From assembly GCF_001424545.1 (NCBI RefSeq), contig NZ_LMQL01000005.1, positions 58,692 through 122,691 of the forward strand: a DNA stretch of 64,000 nt, written 5' to 3'. A program made the translations under genes and the position numbers. This DNA comes from Ramlibacter sp. Leaf400. GTDB lineage: Bacteria > Pseudomonadota > Gammaproteobacteria > Burkholderiales > Burkholderiaceae_C. The notes beneath the pieces were generated by a model. That model had not been told where the DNA came from, did no database searches, and worked only from the letters and a program-made list of their open reading frames with translations. Every line of letters begins with the position of its first letter. Within the stretch, counting starts at the first letter, position 1. Positions 20,073 through 27,712 of this stretch are shown here, piece by piece.

Positions 20073-20588
20073 CTACCGGGACCGGGCGCTGGTGTCGGGC
20101 GGGGGCGGGACGGCCGAGATGCTGCGGGCGGGGATGAGGCGCAGCCCGTCGTCGGAGCGCGCCTGCGGCGGGGCCTCGCGCTGCGGCAGCGGATGCGACA
20201 GCGGCGGCACCCGCGCGGTGGACGGCTCGGTGGCCGAACGCGCCCGCTGGCCGGCCATCACCGCCAGCGCGGACACCGCCACCACCGCGACGCCGGCCAC
20301 CGCCCACAGCAGCCGCGTGCGCAGGCGGTCGCCGGGCAGCACCACGCGGCCGGGTTTGCGCGGAGCCGGGCGGTGGTCGAGGCGGTGGTCGTAGCTGGCG
20401 CGCAGTTCGGGGTCGGACAGCACCTCGTAGGCGCGGTTGATGCGGGCCATGGCCGCGCCGTCGGCGCCGGCCCGGTCCGGGTGGTGCTCGCGCGCCAGCC
20501 GCCGGTAGGCCGCGCGCACGTCGTCGGCCGAAGCGCCGCGGGGCAGCTGCAGCGCTTCGTACAACGTCGGCGAGGACTCTCCGGCCAT
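20073..20588 (-). CDS. DnaJ-domain protein with one membrane segment
   Basis: A 171-residue protein. An N-terminal J domain (residues about 7-65) contains the HPD tripeptide in REHHPDRAG and the helix [23 protein letters not shown]. A single hydrophobic segment at about 90-110 ([21 protein letters not shown]) follows, then a proline-rich tail. This suits a membrane-tethered co-chaperone that stimulates a DnaK-type Hsp70 at the cytoplasmic face. I use the ATG at 20588; a GTG six codons upstream (20606) is possible. The client is unknown. Confidence 0.8.
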   Translation of the reverse strand: MAGESSPTLYEALQLPRGASADDVRAAYRRLAREHHPDRAGADGAAMARINRAYEVLSDPELRASYDHRLDHRPAPRKPGRVVLPGDRLRTRLLWAVAGVAVVAVSALAVMAGQRARSATEPSTARVPPLSHPLPQREAPPQARSDDGLRLIPARSISAVPPPPDTSARSR

Positions 20589-20655
20589 GGGCCGGAACGA
20601 TACCACCGCGCCGATTGGCCGCCCATGAGCTCGGCGTCAAGGCCGGGCGGCAGGC

Positions 20656-21309
20656 TCAACCCGGGCGGGTGGGAGGCGGTGGCGTCTTGGGCTCGAAGTC
20701 GCAGTACGCCCGCACCGCGCAGCGCCAGCACTGGGGCAGGCGCGCCACGCACACGTAGCGGCCGTGCAGGATCAGCCAGTGGTGCGCGTCGGCCAGGTAC
20801 GCGGGCGGCACGCGTTCGAGCAGCTTGAACTCCACCTGCAGCGGGTCCTTGCCCGGGGCCAGGCCGGTGCGGTTGCTCACGCGGAAGATGTGCGTGTCCA
20901 CCGCCATGGTGGCCTCGCCGAAGGCGACGTTCAGCACCACGTTGGCGGTCTTGCGGCCCACGCCGGGCAGGGCCTCCAGTTCCTCGCGCGTGCGCGGCAC
21001 CTGGCCGCCGTGCCGGTCGACCAGGATGCGGCAGGTGGCCATCAGGTTGCGCGCCTTGGTGCGGTACAGCCCGATGGTCCTGATGTGGTCCTCCAGCCGC
21101 TCCAGCCCCAGCTCGAGGATGGCCTGCGGCGTGCCGGCCGCCGGGAACAGCCGGCGCGTGGCCTTGTTGACCCCGGCGTCGGTGGCCTGCGCCGACAGCA
21201 GCACGGCCGCCAGCAGCTCGAAGACGCTGCTGTACTCCAGCTCGGTCTCGGGCGAGGGATTGGCTGCCTGCAGGGTGGCGAAGAAGGGCTCGACGTCGCG
21301 GTCTTTCAC
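20656..21309 (-). CDS. nth: Endonuclease III, DNA glycosylase/AP lyase
   Basis: A 217-residue base-excision repair enzyme that removes oxidised pyrimidines. The helix-hairpin-helix is LPGVGRKTANVVL with the catalytic lysine, and the catalytic aspartate is in AVDTHIFRV. A C-terminal [4Fe-4S] cluster motif C-x6-C-x2-C-x5-C is complete (CVARLPQCWRCAVRAYC). I start at GTG 21309, which gives the family length of 210-217; the longer open frame to 21642 runs antisense through the pcaC-like gene and is not credible. It starts 78 bases from the divergent pcaC-like gene. Confidence 0.93.
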   Translation of the reverse strand: MKDRDVEPFFATLQAANPSPETELEYSSVFELLAAVLLSAQATDAGVNKATRRLFPAAGTPQAILELGLERLEDHIRTIGLYRTKARNLMATCRILVDRHGGQVPRTREELEALPGVGRKTANVVLNVAFGEATMAVDTHIFRVSNRTGLAPGKDPLQVEFKLLERVPPAYLADAHHWLILHGRYVCVARLPQCWRCAVRAYCDFEPKTPPPPTRPG

Positions 21310-21387
21310 GGGGCGGGAGTGTAGAGCCTGGCCTGCGGCATCATCGCCCGTTCCCGGCCAGTCCAGGCCGACGCAAGGAGACGGCGA

Positions 21388-21771
21388 ATGAACCAGGAAC
21401 TCTTCGACAAGGGACTGAAGGTGCGGCGCGAGGTGCTCGGCGCCGAGCACGTGGACCGGTCGCTGCGGGAAGCGGACGACTTCACGCGCGAGATGCAGGA
21501 GCTGGTCACCCAGTACTGCTGGGGCGACGTCTGGAACCGCCCCGGGCTGGACCGCCGCACCCGCAGCCTGCTCAACCTGGCCATGATCACCGCGCTCAAC
21601 CGGCCGCACGAACTCAAGCTGCACGTGCGCGGGGCCCTCCACAACGGCCTCACGCGCGACGAGATCAAGGAAGTCTTGCTGCAGGCCGCGATCTACTGCG
21701 GCGTGCCGGCCGCGCTGGACAGCTTCCGCGTGGCGAAGGAAGTGTTCCGGGAGATGGACGGCGCGAAGTGA
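21388..21771 (+). CDS. pcaC: 4-carboxymuconolactone decarboxylase family protein (PcaC-like)
   Basis: A 127-residue AhpD-like all-helical protein matching stand-alone PcaC in length and sequence (QYCWGDVWNRPGLDRRTRSL, then HVRGALHNGLTRDEIKEVLL and AIYCGVPAALDSFRVAKEV). PcaC decarboxylates 4-carboxymuconolactone in the beta-ketoadipate branch of protocatechuate breakdown. The conserved E-x-L and H-x-x-x-A-x-x-x-G helix are present. No other pca gene is nearby, so its real substrate may differ; protocatechuate would however be produced by the tph cluster at 42.9-48.5 kb. A GGAG ribosome-binding site precedes the ATG. It converges on the receptor gene at 21784 with a 12-base gap. Confidence 0.82.
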   Translation: MNQELFDKGLKVRREVLGAEHVDRSLREADDFTREMQELVTQYCWGDVWNRPGLDRRTRSLLNLAMITALNRPHELKLHVRGALHNGLTRDEIKEVLLQAAIYCGVPAALDSFRVAKEVFREMDGAK

Positions 21772-21783
21772 TGCGCCCGTCCC

Positions 21784-22758
21784 TCATTCCACGCGGATGC
21801 CCGCGCGGCCGATGATGTCCTTGGACTGCTGGTTGTCGCCCTTGACCATGGCGGCGAAGGCGGCGCGGCTGTCCACGCGCGGTTCCTGGCCCTGGGCGAC
21901 GATGGCGTTGCGCACCTCGGGCTTCTGCAGCACCTTGTTGATCTCCGCGTTGAAGCGGTCGGCGATCGCCGGCGGCAGGTTGGGCGGGGCGAAGACGCCG
22001 TACCACTCGACCATGTGGAACCTGGGATACCCGAGCTCGGCCAGCGCGGGCACGTTGGGCATCACCTGGCTGCGCTTGCCGGAGGTGACGGCCAGCGCTC
22101 GAACCTTGCCGCCCTGCACCAGGCTGAGGGCCGACGCGACCGAGGTCCCCGCCAGGTCGACGTGGCCGCCGACCAGGTCGGCGATGGCCGGGGTCGAGCC
22201 CTTGTACGGCACGTGCTGCAGCTTGAATCCGGCGACCTCCTGCAGCATGACGCCGGCGACGTGCGCCACGCTGCCGGTGCCCGAGGTGGCGAAGCTCAGC
22301 GGCTTGCCGCTCGCCTTGGCCGCGTTCACGAAGTCGGCCCAGGTCTTGTAGGGCGAGGCTTCGTTGACCAGCAGCACCATGGGCGCCTCCACCGCGGACG
22401 CGATCGGCGTCAGGTCCTTCGCGGGGTCGAACGAAAGCTTCATCAGCCAGGGGGCGAGCGCGACGTTGGCCGTCTGGCCGATCACCAGCTCGTAGCCTTC
22501 CGGCCGGGCCCGTGCCGTCTCCGACAGGCCGAGCGTGCCGGCCGCGCCGGGACGGTTGTCCGGCACCACCTGCCAGCCGGTGGCCTCGGCCAGCTTGGTG
22601 CTGATCGTGCGGCCGATGAAATCGGTGCCACCCCCGGGGGTGGAGGGGATCACCATCCGGATCGGCTTGGCGGGCTGCCAGTCCTGGGCGGCGGCGCCGA
22701 AAGCGGCGCCCGCCAGCGCGAGCGCGCCGGCCAGCTTGGGAAGGAAGGAAGTCTTCAT
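21784..22758 (-). CDS. TTT-family (Bug/TctC) periplasmic solute-binding protein 1
   Basis: A 324-residue exported receptor with signal peptide about 1-23 (AGAAFGAAA). Bug-family landmarks are IRMVIPSTPGGGTDFIGR near the mature N-terminus, DNRPGAAGTLG, and HVPYKGSTPAIADLVGGHVD in the middle. These proteins bind carboxylates or amides and hand them to a TctA/TctB membrane complex, which is not encoded in this window. The gene follows the PEP mutase/isocitrate lyase-family gene at 22788 with a 29-base gap on the same strand, so the ligand is probably the substrate, or a precursor, of that enzyme. Confidence 0.88.
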   Translation of the reverse strand: MKTSFLPKLAGALALAGAAFGAAAQDWQPAKPIRMVIPSTPGGGTDFIGRTISTKLAEATGWQVVPDNRPGAAGTLGLSETARARPEGYELVIGQTANVALAPWLMKLSFDPAKDLTPIASAVEAPMVLLVNEASPYKTWADFVNAAKASGKPLSFATSGTGSVAHVAGVMLQEVAGFKLQHVPYKGSTPAIADLVGGHVDLAGTSVASALSLVQGGKVRALAVTSGKRSQVMPNVPALAELGYPRFHMVEWYGVFAPPNLPPAIADRFNAEINKVLQKPEVRNAIVAQGQEPRVDSRAAFAAMVKGDNQQSKDIIGRAGIRVE

Positions 22759-22787
22759 TCGATGTCTCCTGGGCTTGGTGCGGGCGG

Positions 22788-23666
22788 TCAGCCCTGGGTG
22801 AAGCGGGATTCGCGTTCGACGGCTTCGTGCAGGCCCACGAACTCGTTGTAGGTCTCGAAGGGCGTGATCAGGTGCGCGATGGCGCGCGTGTCGCCGCCGC
22901 TCCTGAAGAAGGTCTCCATCATGTCCTTCACCGCCTTGTGCATGGCCAGCAGCGGCTCGACCGGGCACAGCGTGAAATCGAAGCCGAGCTCGCCGACCTG
23001 CCTGAGCGTCAGCTGGGGGCTCTTGCCCGAGGTGACCATGTTGAACAGCAGCGGCTTGCCCAGGGGCTTGAGGCGGCGGCTGATCTCCTGCATCTGCTCC
23101 ACGCTCTCGACCGCGTCGGCATACAGGCCGTCGGCGCCCGCTTCCGCGTACGCGATCAGGCGCGCGATGGCGTCATCGAGACCGTTGACCGCGATGGCGT
23201 CGGTGCGGCCGACGATGAAGAAATCGGGATCCTGCCGGGCCGCCACCATGGCGCGCAGCTTCTGGACCATCTCGTGGCGCGTCACCAGCTGCTTGCCGGC
23301 GAAGTGGCCGCACTTCTTGGGCAGGGCCTGGTCTTCCAGGTGCAGGCAGGAGGCGCCGGCCTCCTCCCAGAGCCGGATGGTGCGCTGCACGTCCAGCATG
23401 CCGCCGTAGCCGGTGTCGGCATCGGCGAAGACGGGCAGGGTGGTGGCGCGGCAGACGCGGCGGATGTGTTCGAACATGTCGCGCTGCGACAGCGCACCCA
23501 TGTCCGGCTCGCCCGCCTCGACACCGCAGGCGACGAAGCCGCTCACGAAGAGCGCCTGCGCGCCGGCGGCTTGCGCCAGCTTGGCGCTGATGGCATCGAA
23601 GGCGCCCATGCAGACGAAAGGCTGGCCTGGGCGGAAAAGGGCGCGAAAACGCTGGTTTCGGGTCAA
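22788..23666 (-). CDS. Isocitrate lyase/PEP mutase-superfamily carbon-carbon lyase
   Basis: A 292-residue alpha/beta-barrel enzyme. It has DADTGYGG (metal-binding aspartates), LEDQALPKKCGHFAGK with the KKCGH catalytic loop cysteine, and VGRTDAIAV. This motif set belongs to lyases acting on 2-hydroxy or 2-methyl dicarboxylates (2-methylisocitrate, 2,3-dimethylmalate, oxaloacetate) rather than to PEP mutase proper. The exact substrate cannot be fixed from sequence. It is the first gene of a two-gene unit with a TTT receptor, and its promoter region carries two LacI-type operators shared with the divergent regulator at 23807. Confidence 0.82.
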   Translation of the reverse strand: MTRNQRFRALFRPGQPFVCMGAFDAISAKLAQAAGAQALFVSGFVACGVEAGEPDMGALSQRDMFEHIRRVCRATTLPVFADADTGYGGMLDVQRTIRLWEEAGASCLHLEDQALPKKCGHFAGKQLVTRHEMVQKLRAMVAARQDPDFFIVGRTDAIAVNGLDDAIARLIAYAEAGADGLYADAVESVEQMQEISRRLKPLGKPLLFNMVTSGKSPQLTLRQVGELGFDFTLCPVEPLLAMHKAVKDMMETFFRSGGDTRAIAHLITPFETYNEFVGLHEAVERESRFTQG

Positions 23667-23691
23667 GACGAGGCTCCGGGAAAAAGGTGAC

Positions 23692-23705
23692 TGGTACCGG
23701 TATCA
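23692..23705. promoter_or_regulatory. LacI-family operator, site 1
   Basis: TGGTACCGGTATCA, a 14-base near-palindrome with the central CG and the TGnnAnCGnTnnCA layout typical of LacI/CcpA-family operators. It lies between the lyase gene and the divergent lacI-type gene. Confidence 0.7.
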
Positions 23706-23715
23706 TAACGATTGC

Positions 23716-23729
23716 TGGTATCGGTACCA
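23716..23729. promoter_or_regulatory. LacI-family operator, site 2
   Basis: TGGTATCGGTACCA, the near mirror image of site 1, with its centre 24 bases away. Two sites at this spacing suggest cooperative binding or control of both divergent promoters. Confidence 0.7.
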
Positions 23730-23806
23730 TCAACGTTTCACCTGGGTACAAGGAACTCGTCCTTGGGGTCTGGCGCTCGACGGCCGCCTAGAATCGGAAC
23801 CACCCC

Positions 23807-24841
23807 ATGCCCGCAGCATCCGCACCCAAGGCGCCCCCGATGGAGGGCGAGATCTCGATGCGCGACGTCGCGCGCCTGGCCGGCGTGTCGCCCATGACCG
23901 TCTCGCGCGCCCTGAGCGCCCCGCACCTGGTGCGGCCCGAGACCCTGGAGCAGGTGCAGTCGGTGATCCGCACCGTGGGCTACGTGCCCAACCGCGTGGC
24001 CGCCAGCCTCTCCTCCAGGCGCACCAGCCTGGTCGGCCTGATCGTGCCCAGCCTGCGCAACGCCCTCTATGCGCAGACCATCCAGGGCATCTCGGACGTG
24101 CTGCAGCGCCATGGCCTGCACCTGATCATTTCGGACAGCGGCTATTCGCTGGAGCGCGAGGAGGAACTGATCGCCGCCTACCTCGCGCAGCGGCCCTGCG
24201 GCCTGATCCTGCACAACACCGTCCATACGCCGGCGGCGCGCCAGATGCTGGAAGCCGCGGGCGTGCCCTGTGTCGAGACCGGGAACCTGCCGCCCCAGCC
24301 GGTGGACATGGCGGTCAGCTATTCCAACCACGCGGCCGGTCGCGCCATGGCCGGGCACCTGCTGTCGCGCGGCTACCGGCGCTTCGGCTTCGCCAGCCTG
24401 CGCATCGGCACCAACGAGCGCCTGCGCGAGCGCCGCGACGGCTTCCTGGCCGGGCTGCGGGCCGCCGGCATCACGCTGGATCCCGCGATGGTGCTGGAGG
24501 TGGACGAGGGCCTGGAGGGCGGCAGCCGCGCGCTGGCCGAACTGCTGGCCCGCGACGCCTCGGTGCAGGCCCTGTTCCTGGCCGGCGACGTGCTCGCGGC
24601 CGGCGCCATCTTCGAGTGCGCGCGCCGCGGCCTGCGGGTGCCGCAGGACATCGCCATCGCCGGCTCCGACGACAACGACCTGATGCAGCACATGGTTCCG
24701 CCCGTCACCACCGTGCGCTTCCCGCGCTACCGCATCGGGGTGCGCAGCGCCGAACTGATCGTGTCGCGCCTGGAGGCCGAGGCTTCCGGGCCGGTGATGG
24801 AAGACCTCGGCTTCGAGGTGGTGCAGCGCGGCAGCACGTGA
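23807..24841 (+). CDS. LacI-family transcriptional regulator 1
   Basis: A 344-residue repressor. The N-terminal HTH is SMRDVARLAGVSPMTVSRAL (residues about 17-36), with the hinge RVAASLSSRRT near 65-75, followed by a periplasmic-binding-protein-like effector domain starting LVGLIVPSLRNALYAQTIQG. The effector is probably a small organic acid, judged from the neighbouring lyase and TTT receptor. It is divergent from them, and the two operators at 23692-23729 lie between. It should bind those sites and repress both its own gene and the lyase unit. Confidence 0.88.
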   Translation: MPAASAPKAPPMEGEISMRDVARLAGVSPMTVSRALSAPHLVRPETLEQVQSVIRTVGYVPNRVAASLSSRRTSLVGLIVPSLRNALYAQTIQGISDVLQRHGLHLIISDSGYSLEREEELIAAYLAQRPCGLILHNTVHTPAARQMLEAAGVPCVETGNLPPQPVDMAVSYSNHAAGRAMAGHLLSRGYRRFGFASLRIGTNERLRERRDGFLAGLRAAGITLDPAMVLEVDEGLEGGSRALAELLARDASVQALFLAGDVLAAGAIFECARRGLRVPQDIAIAGSDDNDLMQHMVPPVTTVRFPRYRIGVRSAELIVSRLEAEASGPVMEDLGFEVVQRGST

Positions 24842-24847
24842 AACCTG

Positions 24848-25765
24848 CTAGCGCCGCCACGCACGTGCGATCGCCGCAAGTGCCGCATCCACCACCGGTG
24901 AACGCCGCGCGGAGGCGCGCGCGATGAAGCACAGCTGCGTGTCGAGCGCGACCCGGTCCGCGACGACCAGGCCCTCGCTCTGGCTGGCGTGGATCGCCGT
25001 CGAGTCGCGCGCCAGCGCCAGGCCGACGCCGGAGCGCACCAGGGCCAGTATGGAGGCTTCCTGGTCGACCAGGGCCACGCCTTTCTGCCTGAGGCCCAGC
25101 GGCTCCAGGGTGGCCGCCAGCAATCGCGCATGCACCGACTCGGGCGGCGTCAGGATCCAGGGCAGGTCGACCAGCGCCGGCCAGTCCTTGCCCTGAACGC
25201 GCGGCTCCCAGCCCGGTGGCGCCACCACGCGGTAGGTGAAACGGGTCAGCACCTCGGCGTGCACCTTGCCGCCGGCACGCAGGGCCTGCGCGTCGGCCGC
25301 GGCGTCGCCGATGTAGTAGCCGACGTCGATGTCGCCGGCCAGCAGCCGGGCCAGCGTGGTGCCGCTCATGCCCTGCTGCAGTTCCGGCCGGATGTCGGGC
25401 GCGTGCAGCACCAGCTCCTGCAGGAAGGCGCCCAGGCGCGTGAACTCCGGGTCGAGGATGGTGCCGATGCACAGCTTGCCGCGCACGCGCGCGCCCAGCC
25501 GCTGGGCGGCGGCGGCGAAGTCGTCCAGGCCCTCGAGCGCCCGCTGCGCATGCGCCAGCAGCGCCTGGCCGTCGCGCGTGAGCACCACGCCGGCCGAGGT
25601 CCGGGTGAACAGCTCCAGCTGCAGCAGCGACTGCAGCTCCTTCATCTGCAGGCTGACCGCCGGCTGGCTGAGGAAGAGCTTGCCGGCCGCGCGCGACACG
25701 TTGCCTTCCCGCGCGACGGCGGCGAACGTGCGCAGCAGGCGGGCATCGAGCGGGCGCGACATCAT
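24848..25765 (-). CDS. LysR-family transcriptional regulator 1
   Basis: A 305-residue LTTR. The HTH is in the first 60 residues (LRTFAAVAREGNVSRAAGKL, then SQPAVSLQMKELQSLL). A linker helix and a type 2 PBP effector domain (GKLCIGTILDPEF onward) follow. It is divergent from the GMC oxidoreductase gene with a 70-base gap, the classical layout for an LTTR controlling its neighbour. The inducer is unknown, but could be the GMC enzyme's alcohol substrate or product. Confidence 0.88.
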   Translation of the reverse strand: MMSRPLDARLLRTFAAVAREGNVSRAAGKLFLSQPAVSLQMKELQSLLQLELFTRTSAGVVLTRDGQALLAHAQRALEGLDDFAAAAQRLGARVRGKLCIGTILDPEFTRLGAFLQELVLHAPDIRPELQQGMSGTTLARLLAGDIDVGYYIGDAAADAQALRAGGKVHAEVLTRFTYRVVAPPGWEPRVQGKDWPALVDLPWILTPPESVHARLLAATLEPLGLRQKGVALVDQEASILALVRSGVGLALARDSTAIHASQSEGLVVADRVALDTQLCFIARASARRSPVVDAALAAIARAWRR

Positions 25766-25772
25766 TGCCGCA

Positions 25773-25784
25773 GCTTATATCAGC
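25773..25784. promoter_or_regulatory. Possible LysR binding palindrome
   Basis: GCTTATATCAGC is symmetric at 10 of 12 positions and is the only AT-rich dyad in the LysR/GMC divergent gap. It may be an LTTR recognition site or overlap a -10 element. Weak evidence. Confidence 0.3.
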
Positions 25785-25835
25785 GGTTGCGGAACTCATT
25801 GGACGCGGGGTGCGAGCCTGCCTAGATTCCGGGCC

Positions 25836-27587
25836 ATGCTTACCGTCCCCGAACAAGCCTCCGCCGTCGCCGGTGGCCCGATGAGCGCCCCAGCGTTCGA
25901 CTACGTCATCGTCGGCGGCGGCAGCGCCGGATCGCTGCTGGCCAACCGCCTGAGCGCCGACGGCCGGCACAGCGTGCTGCTGATGGAGGCCGGCGGGCGC
26001 GACACCTACCCCTGGATCCACGTTCCGGTGGGCTACCTCTACTGCATCGACAACCCCCGCACCGACTGGCGCTTTCGCACCGAGCCCGAACCGGGCCTCA
26101 ACGGCCGATCGCTGCTGTACCCGCGCGGCAAGGTGCTGGGCGGCTGCTCCAGCATCAACGGCATGCTGTACATGCGCGGCCAGGCCCGCGACTACGACCA
26201 GTGGGCCCAGGCCACCGGCGAGCCGAAGTGGGCCTGGGAAAGCGCGCTGGAGGACTTCAAGCGGCACGAGAGCCACCATGGCCTGCGGGCCGGCGGGCGC
26301 AAGGCGCCGGCGAGGGCAGGCGCCGGGTACTTCGTCGATCCGGCGCAGGCCGCCGCGGCGGCCGACGAAGGGCTGCGGGCCTTCCATGGCGGCGGTGGCG
26401 AATGGCGCGTCGAGAAGCAGCGGCTGCGCTGGGACATCCTGGACGCCTTCGCCCAGGCGGCGCAGCAGGCCGGCGTTCCGGCCACCGGGGACTTCAACCG
26501 GGGCAGCAACGAGGGGGTGGGCTACTTCGAGGTGAACCAGAAGGACGGCTGGCGCTGGAACACTTCCAAGGCCTTCCTGCGCCCGGCGCGCCGGCGCGCC
26601 AACCTCACCGTGTGGACCGGCGCCAGGGCGCTGCGCCTGCGGATGGGGCAGGTCGCGGGCGCACCGGCCTGCACCGGCGTCCATGTCGAGCGGGGCGGGG
26701 AGCGGCTGGAGGTGCTGGCGCGGCGCGAGGTGATCCTCGCGGCGGGCGCGATCGGCTCGCCGCAGCTGCTGCAGCTGTCGGGGATCGGCCCGGGCGCGCT
26801 GCTGCACCGCCATGGCATCCCCGTGCTGCGCGACGCGGCCGGCGTCGGCGCCAACCTGCAGGACCACCTGCAGGTGCGGTCGGTGTTCAAGGTCGAGCGC
26901 GGTCGCACGCTCAACACCCTGGCCAACAGCCTGTGGGGCCGGGCCATGATCGGGCTGGAGTACGCGCTGCGGCGCACCGGCCCCATGAGCATGGCGCCCT
27001 CGCAGCTGTGCGCGATCACGCGCAGCGACTCGTCGCAGGCGCACCCCAACATCCAGTTCCACGTGCAGCCGCTCAGCCTGCCCGCGTTCGGCCATCCGCT
27101 GCACGACTTCCCGGCGATCACCGCCAGCGTGTGCAACCTCAACCCGACCAGCCGCGGCACCGTCTGCATCCGCAGCGCCGACCCGCACGCGGCGCCGGCC
27201 ATCGCCCCCAACTACCTGAGCACGCCGGAAGACCGCAAGGTGGCGGCGGACTCGCTGCGCATGGCGCGCCGGATCGTCGCGCAGCCGGCGCTCGGCGGCT
27301 ACGGCCCGACCGAGTACCTTCCCGGCGCACGGTACCAATCCGACGAGGAGCTGGCGCGGCTGGCGGGCGACATCGCGACCACCATCTTCCATCCGGTGGG
27401 CACGGCCCGCATGGGGCGGGAGGGGGACCCGACGGCAGTGGTGGATCCGCACCTGCGGGTGATGGGGGTCAAAGGGCTCCGTGTGGTGGATGCGAGCGTG
27501 ATGCCCACGATCACCAGCGGGAACACGAACAGCCCGACGTTGATGATCGCGGAGAAGGCGGCGCGCTGGATCGGCAGCGGGGAGTAG
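25836..27587 (+). CDS. GMC-family FAD-dependent oxidoreductase (choline/alcohol dehydrogenase type)
   Basis: A 583-residue flavoprotein. The FAD-binding motif FDYVIVGGGSAGSLLANRLS lies at about residues 20-39. GMC signature 1 is PRGKVLGGCSSINGMLYMRG, and signature 2 is AGAIGSPQLLQLSGIG. The catalytic histidine is in FHPVGTARMG and the C-terminal pair in MPTITSGNTNSP. It probably oxidises a primary alcohol to an aldehyde. ATG 25836 or ATG 25881 could be the start; the second begins just before the flavin motif and neither has a strong ribosome-binding site. An alanine/glycine-rich stretch at about residues 152-178, before FHGGGGEWRVEKQRLRW, looks like an insertion relative to common homologues. 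Confidence 0.87.
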   Translation: MLTVPEQASAVAGGPMSAPAFDYVIVGGGSAGSLLANRLSADGRHSVLLMEAGGRDTYPWIHVPVGYLYCIDNPRTDWRFRTEPEPGLNGRSLLYPRGKVLGGCSSINGMLYMRGQARDYDQWAQATGEPKWAWESALEDFKRHESHHGLRAGGRKAPARAGAGYFVDPAQAAAAADEGLRAFHGGGGEWRVEKQRLRWDILDAFAQAAQQAGVPATGDFNRGSNEGVGYFEVNQKDGWRWNTSKAFLRPARRRANLTVWTGARALRLRMGQVAGAPACTGVHVERGGERLEVLARREVILAAGAIGSPQLLQLSGIGPGALLHRHGIPVLRDAAGVGANLQDHLQVRSVFKVERGRTLNTLANSLWGRAMIGLEYALRRTGPMSMAPSQLCAITRSDSSQAHPNIQFHVQPLSLPAFGHPLHDFPAITASVCNLNPTSRGTVCIRSADPHAAPAIAPNYLSTPEDRKVAADSLRMARRIVAQPALGGYGPTEYLPGARYQSDEELARLAGDIATTIFHPVGTARMGREGDPTAVVDPHLRVMGVKGLRVVDASVMPTITSGNTNSPTLMIAEKAARWIGSGE

Positions 27588-27636
27588 GGCGCCCCCGGCG
27601 GCGACGAGCCACCGCAATCCTAGGGTAAACACCTAA

Positions 27637-27651
27637 TTGCATACGAATGCA
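27637..27651. promoter_or_regulatory. Near-palindromic operator candidate, site 1
   Basis: TTGCATACGAATGCA, symmetric except for two central bases, repeated exactly at 27671-27685. It lies 62 bases before the first gene of the catabolic island. The central CG suits a LacI-family protein such as the one encoded at 29808. Confidence 0.65.
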
Positions 27652-27670
27652 AGACTCCGAGACTGCGGTC

Positions 27671-27685
27671 TTGCATACGAATGCA
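27671..27685. promoter_or_regulatory. Near-palindromic operator candidate, site 2
   Basis: Second identical TTGCATACGAATGCA, 34 bases centre to centre from site 1. Between the two, TGCAAGAC (27648-27655) and GTCTTGCA (27668-27675) also form an inverted repeat overlapping both sites. Confidence 0.65.
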
Positions 27686-27712
27686 CGACCCACCTGGCAA
27701 GGACACGACCCA

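Noticed and set aside
20656..21642. Endonuclease III with a 111-residue N-terminal extension
   Set aside because: The extension is antisense to the pcaC-like gene and unconserved; GTG 21309 gives the normal length.
22788..23666. 2-methylisocitrate lyase prpB
   Set aside because: Superfamily motifs fit, but there is no prpC, acnD or prpF, and a TTT receptor and LacI regulator are its partners; substrate left open.
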